This document shows, in pieces, positions 1 to 7,719 of a stretch of DNA of 63,043 bases. The position numbers and the translations under genes are program-made. Each line of letters starts with the position of its first letter. Position 1 is the stretch's first letter. The notes beneath the pieces are model-generated. The model had not been told where the DNA came from. It ran no database searches and worked only from the letters and a program-made list of their open reading frames with translations. The DNA comes from Patescibacteria group bacterium (GTDB taxonomy: Bacteria; Patescibacteriota; Patescibacteriia; 2-12-FULL-60-25): positions 1-63,043 of the forward strand of contig JAHJRN010000069.1 in assembly GCA_018830865.1 (NCBI GenBank), in the 5' to 3' direction.

Positions 1-316
1 CAAACTGGATCCCGAATTAGTGATTCTAAGCTTTCAGTTGTATGCCTTTTTAGTATTATTTATGTTCTGGATTTCCGTATTCAAAAATCGTTCTCCCTGC
101 TGAAAGCCAAGAATCTCTTGGTCGGGACGTACCAAACTGGAATTGTCCCGACAAAGAGCCGCTTGGGTTTGCGCATAAGTTCTTCAAAACACATTTCCGT
201 TGCTCTCATCAATCTACTGTTCAAACCAGCAGTTCTAATTCATCAAAAATAAATTGTTTCAATTACCTTCTCCAAAAAAATCAATACTTTTATTCCCAAT
301 TCAGAACCTTAAAACC
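1..316. other. Intergenic stretch with an imperfect 14-bp inverted repeat
   Basis: No gene is convincing here. The only structure is an inverted repeat with arms at 115-128 and 145-158. The arms read CTCTT(G/T)GTCGGGAC, pair with one mismatch, and enclose 16 nt. There is no T-tract beside it, so a terminator is unlikely; a remnant of a mobile element end or a protein-binding site is possible. Confidence 0.4.
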
Positions 317-1615
317 ATGGCCAAAAACAAAAAAGCAAAAGTAGTTCAAATGCTTAGTCCTGAGAACTATATACGACAAAAAGCGAGAAGTCTGCCTATA
401 CACGAATGCACCATTAATACCAACTGGGAGGATTCTGGAATGGCTCAGATAATGGTTATCCGCAAACATGTCAATGACAATTTCACCGTTGGATTTTATC
501 TGGTCGATCTTTTGTGTTTGGGTGTTAAAGATGCGCATTACGTTTTTAATATATCTCAGCATGAATTTAATGAAGGTTTCGCTATAAACGAATTAAAGCT
601 GCTGACAGAAAAGATTCCCTATAATCTGGCACACAACATCATCTATGCAGGCATCGAATTTGCTGAGGACTATGGCTTTAAACCACATAAAACATTCACT
701 TCGGTGGCGCAATACATTCTGGAAGAAGATACTGATGAGATCGAATACCTGGATATTCCGTGTGGCCATGAAGACGACGCCAAGCCCGTATTTTTTAAAG
801 GGGCTGATGATGATGAAGCTTTCGTAAAGCGCGTATTAACACAACTGGAGAAAACTGCCGGACCAAACAATTATTACTTCTATGATGAAGACGCTAACGA
901 TCAATGGGATGATTCAGAAGAATTAGATGCAGATGCACCTCTTGATTTTCCAATCAGGGATGATTTTGGTTTATGGCTCAACGATATCATTGAAGATGAG
1001 CTCAATAAATTGGATGAAGCAAAGAAAAAAAACAGCACCACATTCCAGTTTAAAATACAGATCAAAAATATTTCAAAGCCTACTGTATGGCGCAAAATTT
1101 CTGTTCCTTCCTATTACAGCTTTGCGCTGCTGCATCATATCATCCAGGCTGTTTTCGGCTGGGAAAATGCCCATCTGTATCAGTTTTCGGACAATGGATT
1201 CCACTCCGATACCGTTATCACAGCTATTGTAGATGATGATTTCGACGACATGGGAGAGCAACGAGAAGCTTCGGAAGTGTTGTTGCTGGACGTATTTAAA
1301 AATGAAGGCCAGAAATACACTTACATCTACGATTTTGGCGATAGCTGGGAGCATGATATCGTTCTGGAAAAAATCATTCCGGAACAATCCGAAACACCAA
1401 AACTACTAGCTGGCAAAGGCGCCTGTCCGCCCGAAGACTGCGGAGGCCCCGGTGGTTACGAAAACCTGAAAACCATCCTTGCTGATCCAAAACACAAAGA
1501 ATATAAGGATTATGAGGAATGGCTACAACTGTTTGAGGGGCAAAAATGGGACAGCGACGAATTTGATCTGGAAGACACACAATTGTATCTTGAAGAAATG
1601 TTTGATAGAGAATAG
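317..1615 (+). CDS. PRiA4b ORF-3-like domain protein
   Basis: The C-terminal half (about residues 240-410) matches the plasmid pRiA4b ORF-3-like family: FKIQIKNISKPTVWRKISVP, then HHIIQAVFGWENAHLYQF, a YDFGDSWEH motif and the CPPEDCGGPGGYENL signature. The N-terminal half (about 1-235) is acidic and unassigned. The family is common next to mobile elements, but its biochemical role is not established. I start at the ATG at 317 (MAKNKKAKVV), because the frame can only be extended upstream to a TTG codon at 254 with an unlikely leader. The predicted protein is 432 aa, cytoplasmic, with no signal peptide. The gene stands alone, with no obvious operon partner. Confidence 0.8.
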   Translation: MAKNKKAKVVQMLSPENYIRQKARSLPIHECTINTNWEDSGMAQIMVIRKHVNDNFTVGFYLVDLLCLGVKDAHYVFNISQHEFNEGFAINELKLLTEKIPYNLAHNIIYAGIEFAEDYGFKPHKTFTSVAQYILEEDTDEIEYLDIPCGHEDDAKPVFFKGADDDEAFVKRVLTQLEKTAGPNNYYFYDEDANDQWDDSEELDADAPLDFPIRDDFGLWLNDIIEDELNKLDEAKKKNSTTFQFKIQIKNISKPTVWRKISVPSYYSFALLHHIIQAVFGWENAHLYQFSDNGFHSDTVITAIVDDDFDDMGEQREASEVLLLDVFKNEGQKYTYIYDFGDSWEHDIVLEKIIPEQSETPKLLAGKGACPPEDCGGPGGYENLKTILADPKHKEYKDYEEWLQLFEGQKWDSDEFDLEDTQLYLEEMFDRE

Positions 1616-1920
1616 ATCCTTCGGAATCTACATGTGAAAACTTTTCAATTCGTATCCCTGCTTTTGTTAATTTCTGGTTAAAATTTGAAAGACTATCGGT
1701 TTATTTTCAGGAATTCCTACATTTGATTGCCTGATTGCTTGTTAGAAGCGGTTTACAGTGCTGGATCTATTAAACTAAAACATACTTAATAACGGGGGTT
1801 TTTCCCCTGTTTAAAGGCATACTCTAACAAAATATAGTACGTTTCTTAGCAGCTTCAGCTTTTTTGTGTTTACCAGATAAATTGGAACAGAAGAATTAGG
1901 TACAATTAAATCCTATAAGT
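1616..1920. other. Intergenic region before the DUF4199 gene
   Basis: No ORF is supported. A G/C-rich dyad (AACGGGGG, a T5 loop, CCCCTGTT) lies at about 1789-1813. It could end transcription from the upstream gene, but the arms pair imperfectly. No clear TAnnTTTG promoter box was identified. Confidence 0.3.
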
Positions 1921-2421
1921 ATGAAATCTATCAAAACCGAAATCAAATGGGCACTGATCTTTGTGATCATGTCGCTGCTTTGGATGTGGCTCGAAAAACT
2001 CTCTGGGCTGCACAGCACACACCTTGATATGCATCTTTACCTCACGAATTTGTTTGCCATTCCGGCAATCCTGGTTTACGTGCTGGCTTTGCGCGAGAAA
2101 AAGCGGAAGGACTATCAAGGGCAGATGACTTATCTGCAAGGGCTTTTTTCAGGACTAATTATCACAGCAATTGTCGCACTTTTTAGCCCGCTTACGCAAT
2201 GGATTATTTCCACAATCATCACACCGGAATATTTTCCCAATGTGATCGCTTATTCACTTGAGACAGGCTATCACGAAAGCCTTGAAGCCGCCGAAGCGCA
2301 GTTTAACCTTCAAAACTATATCAAGCAAAGTGTGATCGGTGCTTTGGTTATGGGAGTGATTACTTCGGCTGTGGTGGCCATCTTTGTGCGCACAAAAAAA
2401 TCTAAAACTGCAACTGATTAA
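1921..2421 (+). CDS. DUF4199 family membrane protein
   Basis: A 166-aa protein with four hydrophobic helices at about residues 9-25, 41-60, 73-95 and 134-157. The layout and the MKSIKTEIKWALIF start resemble the Bacteroidota DUF4199 family. Most members are small inner-membrane proteins of unknown function. The soluble stretch at about 97-130 (FPNVIAYSLETGYHESLEAAE) lies between TM3 and TM4. A same-strand VOC gene begins 30 nt downstream, so the two may be co-transcribed. The tail KKSKTATD is a short cytoplasmic basic end. Confidence 0.8.
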   Translation: MKSIKTEIKWALIFVIMSLLWMWLEKLSGLHSTHLDMHLYLTNLFAIPAILVYVLALREKKRKDYQGQMTYLQGLFSGLIITAIVALFSPLTQWIISTIITPEYFPNVIAYSLETGYHESLEAAEAQFNLQNYIKQSVIGALVMGVITSAVVAIFVRTKKSKTATD

Positions 2422-2451
2422 CAAAATTAAAACCCTTAAAAATCCAGTGAT

Positions 2452-2889
2452 ATGACCAGCGTAAATGTCTATTTAAACTTTGAAGGCAATTGCGAAGAAG
2501 CCTTCAACTTCTATCAATCTGTTTTTGGAGGCGAATTCTCCTATTTGGGGCGTTTCCGCGATATCCCACCACAGGAAGACATGCCTGCCATGCCGGAAGC
2601 CATGGCCGACAAAATCCTCCACATTGCCTTGCCCATTAGTAAAGAAACCATGCTTATGGGCAGCGATACAGGTGGAGAATGGGCGCCAGCCTTCAAACAA
2701 GGCAACAACTTTGCCATTGCCGTTTCTGTTGACAGCAAAGCCAAAGCAGATGAGATTTTCGAAGGCTTGTCGCAGAACGGAATAATTATTATGCCGCTGG
2801 CAGATATGTTTTGGGGCGATTATTTTGGCCAGTGCACAGACCAATTCGGTGTGAACTGGATGGTGATGTTTGATCCAAATCAGGCATAA
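2452..2889 (+). CDS. VOC (glyoxalase/PhnB-like) family protein
   Basis: A 145-aa protein of the vicinal-oxygen-chelate fold in its PhnB/3-demethylubiquinone-methyltransferase-like subgroup. It opens with the typical VNVYLNFEGNCEEAFNFYQSV helix-strand unit and ends with DQFGVNWMVMFDPNQ. In between are DKILHIALPI and MLMGSD. Family members bind small molecules or metals; no substrate can be assigned. The full length agrees with the family. It lies 30 nt after the DUF4199 gene on the same strand. Confidence 0.85.
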   Translation: MTSVNVYLNFEGNCEEAFNFYQSVFGGEFSYLGRFRDIPPQEDMPAMPEAMADKILHIALPISKETMLMGSDTGGEWAPAFKQGNNFAIAVSVDSKAKADEIFEGLSQNGIIIMPLADMFWGDYFGQCTDQFGVNWMVMFDPNQA

Positions 2890-3038
2890 GCTCCCATTAA
2901 TTAGTGTTTGTCTTTAAAGTCCGATGGCTGCGTTATGCGCATCATTCATGTCTGTCAATCACTTTAGCTTGAAAATTGTGTGAGTTGGATTTTTTACAAG
3001 GGTTAGCTTGTTCAAAAATAAAAAATTTGTTTGGCGGC

Positions 3039-4019
3039 TTAATGCTTTGCTGAATTATCCGGCACTCTCCAAAGCACATCTGTGAACCAATTTCTCTGAT
3101 CGGAAAACCAGGAAACGATTTCAAATCCCGACTGTTGCGCCATTTCCTCAATCATCGTTTTGGAATATTTTTGCGATTGTTCTGTAAAAATGCGTTCGCC
3201 TGCAGTCAGTCTGATGGTTTCATCGGTAAGTTTAAGCGTAACTTTTTGCTCTTCTTTGCTAATCAAATAACTGCTTGCCAGCCCATTATCAGGATTATAA
3301 ACTTCCTGATGTTCAAAAAGCTCCAGGCGAAAATCGGCATCCATTTCTTTGTTGATCCGTGTGAGCAGATTGAGGTTGAATTGCGCAGTAAGTCCGTGAG
3401 GGTCGTTATAAGCCTGCAAAATGACCTCGGGATCTTTTTGCAAATCGAGGCCAAGCAACAGTTGATCGCCGGCATTTAGCACCTTCCTTAACTCACTTAA
3501 AAAGTTACGTGTTTGTTCCATCGAAAAGTTACCCAGGTTCGACCCCAAAAAAAGCAGGACTTTAGGTTTCTGATGTTGCCAATGGCTCAGCATTTCAAAA
3601 TAATCGCCTTTAAGACCGCTCATCTTTATTTCGGGAAGGATACGTCTGATACTTTTCTCCAAATCGTTCAAAGCCGTAGCTGAAATATCAACCGGAATAT
3701 AGGTGAAATCTTTTTTAAGTTGGCACAGCTTCTCAAGTAATACTTTGGTTTTGAGTCCATCGCCGGCTCCCAGTTCAATCAGATCAAACGCCTGACCATT
3801 CATGCCGAAAGCCTGAATGATGGCATCCCCTTTCTCCTTAAAAATATCCATTTCGCAATCAGTGAGGTAATATTCGGGCATATGCATGATCTGCTGAAAC
3901 AAACGACTCCCGGCCTCATCATAAAAGTATTTTGAAGACAAATATTTGGGATCAGCACGCAACCCATCCATTACATCAATAGCAAAACTGCTTAGTTTCT
4001 TCTCCTGAATCGTATCCAT
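3039..4019 (-). CDS. egtD: L-histidine N(alpha)-methyltransferase, EgtD-like
   Basis: A 326-aa SAM-dependent methyltransferase of the EgtD (DUF2260) family. In the family this enzyme trimethylates histidine to hercynine, the first step of ergothioneine synthesis. Visible family features are KYFYDEAGSRLFQQI, MPEYYLTDCEMDIF (N-terminal histidine-binding part), the SAM motif IELGAGDGLKT and LFLGSNLGNF. I start at the ATG at 4019; the frame also allows a TTG at 4025. It lies 14 nt downstream of the triple-rhodanese gene on the same strand, so co-transcription is likely. No EgtB-like partner is in the window. Ergothioneine is a thiol antioxidant, which fits the peroxiredoxin and rhodanese upstream. 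Confidence 0.85.
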   Translation of the reverse strand: MDTIQEKKLSSFAIDVMDGLRADPKYLSSKYFYDEAGSRLFQQIMHMPEYYLTDCEMDIFKEKGDAIIQAFGMNGQAFDLIELGAGDGLKTKVLLEKLCQLKKDFTYIPVDISATALNDLEKSIRRILPEIKMSGLKGDYFEMLSHWQHQKPKVLLFLGSNLGNFSMEQTRNFLSELRKVLNAGDQLLLGLDLQKDPEVILQAYNDPHGLTAQFNLNLLTRINKEMDADFRLELFEHQEVYNPDNGLASSYLISKEEQKVTLKLTDETIRLTAGERIFTEQSQKYSKTMIEEMAQQSGFEIVSWFSDQRNWFTDVLWRVPDNSAKH

Positions 4020-4033
4020 AGGCAATAGCGTAA

Positions 4034-5332
4034 TTAAATGTGTTGTGCTTGCATCCCATCAGGAACGCCTGTTTCAAAAGGATTTTGCGGGTCGTTGCTC
4101 CATTCAAACCATCCGCCGTCGTAAACCGAAACACGCGGCCACCCCATCAGCCAGGCATTGAACCAGGCCTCGCTGCCCCGCCATCCTGTTCCACAATAAA
4201 AAGCCAGGTGTTTGTCGGGCGTAATGCCATTGTTTTCCCAGATTGCTGCTACCTCATGATAATCGCGTGTAGTATGATCTTCGTTTCGGTAGTTTTCCAT
4301 GTGGTAGGCATCGCTTCCACAGTCGGCAAATAGGACGCCGGGAATGCGTCCTTTGGCTTCAATATAGTTGTAGCCACTCACTTCACCAATATATTCGGGC
4401 CAGCTGCGCACGCAAACAAGCTCGGCATCTTTATCTGCCAGCATCTTTTTGGCTTCCGGCGTATCTACTGCAAGGCCAGCTTGAGCAGGGATTTGAGCTC
4501 CGAAATCTTTTACCGGCTTTTTGGGTACATCAGCCGTTGAAACCTCAAAACCGGCGTCCTGCCAGGATTGAAATCCTCCGTTCAAAATTCTCACATCCTT
4601 CACACCGGCATACAGCATGATAAATGCATTTCGAATAGCGCCAATGTCTCCCGCAGCACTGCCCGGAAATTCGCTGGCGTTATCCGGAAACATAAATTTG
4701 CCGTATAAAACAACCGTTGTATCGGCTGTAATTCCGTGTGCTTCAAGGGCAAGCTTAAGTTGCTGCGGACTTCGCCTATTCCAGGTTTCAGGGGCTTCCA
4801 GCGCCAAAGTGTCCATATCAATGGCACCAGGAATATGCCCGCTGAGGTAAGCCTTTCTGTTGCGATAATGGCTGTGCACAACAACATATTTATCATTGTC
4901 GTAATGCATAGGCTTTTCACCCTGAATTAAGTCATTTACCCATTCAGCTGAAACCAGCTGTTGGTAACGCTCAAGCCTGTCCATTGGAAGTGATTCGTTT
5001 TTTACCCATTCTGTGAGGAAATGCGGATAAATAAAAAGCTTTTCATAACCAGACTGTTCAAACCGCTCAGCGACATTTTCGGCAGTTGAAAGGTCATAGC
5101 CATAAAGAATCAGTGTATGATGCGGCAGGATTTGCTTGTGCCTGACGATTTCGATCCAGTCGATATAGTTTAACCATTTTGCAGGCAAACTTTTGGCACC
5201 GCCAATATGACCTGAGCGATTCTCCCCTTTCAAAGCCCAGCCATTAAAAGCATCCACCGACCTCACATCCAGTAGAATAGTGTCAGGATTTTGAATCATC
5301 TTTTGAAGCTCAGGTGTCGTAATTTCTTTCAT
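4034..5332 (-). CDS. Three-domain rhodanese-type sulfurtransferase
   Basis: A 432-aa protein with three rhodanese folds in a row (about residues 1-115, 130-260 and 285-425). Only the last has a catalytic loop, FYCGTGWRGSEAW, with Cys380; the equivalent loops of domains 1 (LYGYDLSTA) and 2 (LYGKFMFPD) lack cysteine. One active and two degenerate domains with a CGTGWR-type loop recall E. coli YnjE-type thiosulfate sulfurtransferases. The expected role is transfer of sulfane sulfur from thiosulfate or a mercapto-donor to a thiol acceptor. No signal peptide is evident, although YnjE is exported. It sits 75 nt after the peroxiredoxin gene and 14 nt before egtD, on the same strand. Confidence 0.85.
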   Translation of the reverse strand: MKEITTPELQKMIQNPDTILLDVRSVDAFNGWALKGENRSGHIGGAKSLPAKWLNYIDWIEIVRHKQILPHHTLILYGYDLSTAENVAERFEQSGYEKLFIYPHFLTEWVKNESLPMDRLERYQQLVSAEWVNDLIQGEKPMHYDNDKYVVVHSHYRNRKAYLSGHIPGAIDMDTLALEAPETWNRRSPQQLKLALEAHGITADTTVVLYGKFMFPDNASEFPGSAAGDIGAIRNAFIMLYAGVKDVRILNGGFQSWQDAGFEVSTADVPKKPVKDFGAQIPAQAGLAVDTPEAKKMLADKDAELVCVRSWPEYIGEVSGYNYIEAKGRIPGVLFADCGSDAYHMENYRNEDHTTRDYHEVAAIWENNGITPDKHLAFYCGTGWRGSEAWFNAWLMGWPRVSVYDGGWFEWSNDPQNPFETGVPDGMQAQHI

Positions 5333-5407
5333 AAAAGAGGTTTTAAAAAATAAATATACTTTATTTATCTGGTTATTCCATTCATTTTCAATCTTTTTAA
5401 GAATTAT

Positions 5408-6025
5408 TTAAAGCGCTTTCAGAATTTCAGAAACACTGGCACGCTTTTTATAATCCGGATCAAAATGCCTCCAGGCTATTTTCCCATCCGGGTTTATCAG
5501 GAAGGTAGCAGGAATGGGAAGTCGCTGGCTATCATCAGAATGGGTCTCTTTGAGCTTGGCGCCAAGCACGGTGTTGTAAACAAAAAGCGTTTTGGTATCC
5601 GGCTTAAAGGTCACATCGTATGCGTCTGCAATACGGTAATTCTCATCATAAAGCAATTGAAATTCTGCACCGGATTTTGTTGCCATTTTATCAAGGTACT
5701 CGGGCTTTTCAGGCGAAACAGCAATCAGCTGCACACCTGCTTCCTGCAACAGATAAAGGCTATCCTGAAATGATGCCAGGTGTTTGTTGCATACCGGACA
5801 CCAAAATCCCCGATAAAAAATAAGCACGACCGGACCCTGATTCAAAACTTCCACCAAATTAAACTGATTGCCATGCTGATTTGTGGCTTCAAATAAAGGG
5901 GCAGTTTGTCCGGGCACAAGTCCAACTGCTTCTTGTGCTGAGCGAAAGTCTTGTGCCCGAAGCGGCATCTCAGCCCAGGATAATAGTATGAGATTCATAA
6001 TCAAAAAAGTTTTAAAAGTTTTCAT
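5408..6025 (-). CDS. Exported peroxiredoxin-like (AhpC/TSA) protein
   Basis: A 205-aa thioredoxin-fold peroxiredoxin-like protein. Residues 1-24 form a signal peptide (MKTFKTFLIMNLILLSWAEM, cleavage near LRAQ). The redox loop FYRGFWCPVCNKHLASF carries Cys76 and Cys79, followed by VQLIAVSPEKPEYL and a late ATFLINPDGKIAWRHFD. It is expected to reduce peroxides or disulfides in the periplasm. It follows DoxX by 27 nt on the same strand, so both should be read from the ECF-type promoter at 6536-6562. Confidence 0.85.
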   Translation of the reverse strand: MKTFKTFLIMNLILLSWAEMPLRAQDFRSAQEAVGLVPGQTAPLFEATNQHGNQFNLVEVLNQGPVVLIFYRGFWCPVCNKHLASFQDSLYLLQEAGVQLIAVSPEKPEYLDKMATKSGAEFQLLYDENYRIADAYDVTFKPDTKTLFVYNTVLGAKLKETHSDDSQRLPIPATFLINPDGKIAWRHFDPDYKKRASVSEILKAL

Positions 6026-6052
6026 AGTTCAGGTTTTAGTGCTCCATTTAAA

Positions 6053-6505
6053 TCATCCCATTTTGGACATGAGGTATTTCTTCAGGAAGTGGTCCACACT
6101 GATTTTGCCAGGGCCATAAATGAACAAGCCAAAGAGCATCAGGAGGTAGTAAAGTGGTATTTCAAAGCCATTGTTTCCAGCTTCAAAACCATTGGCCCAA
6201 TGCACGCTTTGGATGGCCACCAGCATCACAATCATTAATGGAACTGCAATAATGCGTGTACCCAAACCCAAAAACAGCAGCACAAAACCGGCAACTTCTG
6301 TATAGGTTGCCAGGTAGGCATTCAATGTTGGGAAAGGCATACCCATGCCTTCGAACCAATCGGCAATGCCACTAATATTGCCAAGCTTCATCATGGCCGG
6401 GCCATAAAAGCCGTAGGCAAGCACCAAGCGAAATAACAAAAGTGGAACATCAACCAGCGCATTCAGTTTTTCGATCATTTGTTGATAAAGGGCAATCATT
6501 TTCAT
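6053..6505 (-). CDS. DoxX family membrane protein
   Basis: A 150-aa, four-helix DoxX protein (PLLLFRLVLAYGFYGPAMMKLGN, FPTLNAYLATYTEVAGFVLLFLGLGTRI, a third helix with IVMLVAIQSVHWANGFEAGNNG, and a fourth with LYYLLMLFGLFIYGPG). DoxX proteins are linked to thiol, sulfur and redox homeostasis. In hvf-type peptide clusters a DoxX protein (HvfD) accompanies the precursor and its modifying enzymes. Here it is 3.5 kb away from the HvfA/B/C-like genes but has the same promoter motif, so it may serve that system in trans. It is the first gene of the set DoxX, peroxiredoxin, rhodanese, egtD. Confidence 0.85.
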   Translation of the reverse strand: MKMIALYQQMIEKLNALVDVPLLLFRLVLAYGFYGPAMMKLGNISGIADWFEGMGMPFPTLNAYLATYTEVAGFVLLFLGLGTRIIAVPLMIVMLVAIQSVHWANGFEAGNNGFEIPLYYLLMLFGLFIYGPGKISVDHFLKKYLMSKMG

Positions 6506-6535
6506 TTTTTCAATTTTTATTGTTTGTGATGATTA

Positions 6536-6562
6536 GGTCGGCTATTTACTTTAAACCTGACA
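6536..6562 (-). promoter_or_regulatory. ECF-type promoter motif A, site 1 (DoxX operon)
   Basis: Read on the minus strand: TGTCAGGTTT (6562-6553), 12 nt, then CGACC (6540-6536), ending 30 nt before the DoxX start codon. The same box pair at identical spacing occurs at four other promoters here, which is why I treat it as an ECF sigma -35/-10 pair. Confidence 0.7.
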
Positions 6563-6687
6563 ATTCAAAATCAACAGTTCCGTCAAACAACTTCCGGGAA
6601 ATACACAATGAAACCTTTATAATACATTGATATAAAGATGGTTAAATCTTATCATTATTTCATAAGAAAGCAATAGAAAAATGATTC

Positions 6688-6714
6688 TGTCAGGTTGAGT
6701 CGCTTTATCCGACT
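6688..6714 (+). promoter_or_regulatory. ECF-type promoter motif A, site 2 (DsrE gene)
   Basis: TGTCAGGTTG (6688-6697), 12 nt, then CGACT (6710-6714), ending 29 nt before the DsrE ATG. Spacing is identical to the other motif A sites. It is divergent from site 1 across a short intergenic region. Confidence 0.7.
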
Positions 6715-6743
6715 GAGAAGTCAAATTCAAAACAAAAGCTATT

Positions 6744-7100
6744 ATGACAAAAATTGCCCTTATTATTATGTCGGATACAGAAAGCATCGAAGCGCTCGGC
6801 AAAGTATCCAACGCCTTTATGTTAGCCCTTGAATCGATGGAACAAGGCGATGATCTCAAAATAATTTTTGAAGGAGCAGGCACCAAATGGATAGGCGCAC
6901 TCGAAGACTCCTCACATAAACTTCATGGCTTGTATCAGTCTGTAAAGCCTGCAATAACTGGTGCGTGCTCGTTTTGTGCAACCGCATTTGGCGTGAAAAA
7001 CACCGTTGAAAAGGCAGGTATTACTCTGTTATCAGATTATAAAGATCATCCCAGCCTGCGTCAATTGGTTGTTGATGGGTATGCCTTGATTTCATTCTAA
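6744..7100 (+). CDS. DsrE family protein
   Basis: A 118-aa single-domain DsrE/DsrF-like protein (MTKIALIIMSDTESIEALGK, KIIFEGAGTKWI). Two cysteines, Cys75 and Cys78 in TGACSFCATAFG, sit where sulfur-trafficking DsrE-like proteins keep their reactive cysteine. The family acts in sulfur relay or persulfide handling in the cytoplasm. It is monocistronic: it has its own ECF-type motif upstream and a hairpin terminator directly downstream (7131-7155). It stands divergent from the DoxX operon. Confidence 0.85.
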   Translation: MTKIALIIMSDTESIEALGKVSNAFMLALESMEQGDDLKIIFEGAGTKWIGALEDSSHKLHGLYQSVKPAITGACSFCATAFGVKNTVEKAGITLLSDYKDHPSLRQLVVDGYALISF

Positions 7101-7130
7101 TCCCGGGTTTTGGTTTGGTTTGGTTTGCAG

Positions 7131-7155
7131 AAAGACGGCTTAGGCTGTCTTTTTG
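7131..7155 (+). terminator. Rho-independent terminator after the DsrE gene
   Basis: AAAGACGGC, TTAG loop, GCTGTCTTT followed by a T-run. One mismatch interrupts the stem. It lies 31 nt after the DsrE stop codon. Confidence 0.75.
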
Positions 7156-7289
7156 CATTTTTCCCTGCTATCATTTGTAAATTTATCAACAAAGTGATTA
7201 AAAGTTAAGAAAAACTTCTTGTTAATTAACAGATTCGTAAAAAAATACAGGCTAATAGTTAGGCGCCCACAGCCTCTGATTAAATTCGA

Positions 7290-7607
7290 TTAGGCTGCAT
7301 GGTTTAGTATTTCTATACCGTTCTTTTTAATTTCGGCAACCAGCGGATTTGAGTTATTAAAATCAGAAATTTTGAAGGGATGAGGTTCTATTAATAAATC
7401 GTCATCACTGCGAAGCTGCATCAATTGGATTTGCAAATCAATAATATCATCCACGGTTTTAAAAACAATCGCGATATCAATATCACTATCAGGGTGATTT
7501 GTACCTTTTGCAAAGGATCCAAAGAGAATGGCGCTTTCAATTTGAAACTTGTCACTAATTGAATCAATGTATCGTTTTGCAATCCTTATAGCTTCGTTTT
7601 TATCCAT
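7290..7607 (-). CDS. mntA: MNT-type nucleotidyltransferase (antitoxin-like)
   Basis: A 105-aa minimal nucleotidyltransferase. The active site is FGSFAKGTNHPDSDIDIAI: Gly30-Ser31 and the Asp42/Asp44 pair. In HEPN-MNT modules this protein AMPylates and neutralises the HEPN RNase toxin. The start codon overlaps by 22 nt the end of a HEPN C-terminal coding remnant upstream (7586-7717), the arrangement expected of an intact module. Since the toxin is truncated, this antitoxin may be an orphan. Confidence 0.85.
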   Translation of the reverse strand: MDKNEAIRIAKRYIDSISDKFQIESAILFGSFAKGTNHPDSDIDIAIVFKTVDDIIDLQIQLMQLRSDDDLLIEPHPFKISDFNNSNPLVAEIKKNGIEILNHAA

Positions 7608-7717
7608 TCTCTAAGTATCTTAATATTTGTAAGCCAATTTATTGCATAATCAGGCGTGCATTTTTTATAAAATTCCTGCTTGTGGTCATCGTAACGTGCA
7701 TTTATATTAAAAGTTGA
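7586..7717 (-). pseudogene. HEPN-domain toxin, C-terminal remnant
   Basis: Translating upstream of the nucleotidyltransferase in the overlapping minus-strand frame gives NARYDDHKQEFYKKCTPDYA and then a WLTNIKILREWIKTKL end before TAA (7588-7586). This pattern (ARY, FYKKCT, a W[IL] end) is what HEPN-domain proteins paired with MNT antitoxins look like at their C-terminus. The frame is open for only about 43 codons. It has no start codon and meets a stop inside the 3' end of the neighbouring peroxidase-related gene, so the N-terminal two-thirds, with the RNase residues, is lost. No full HEPN exists nearby. Confidence 0.7.
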
Positions 7718-7719
7718 TA

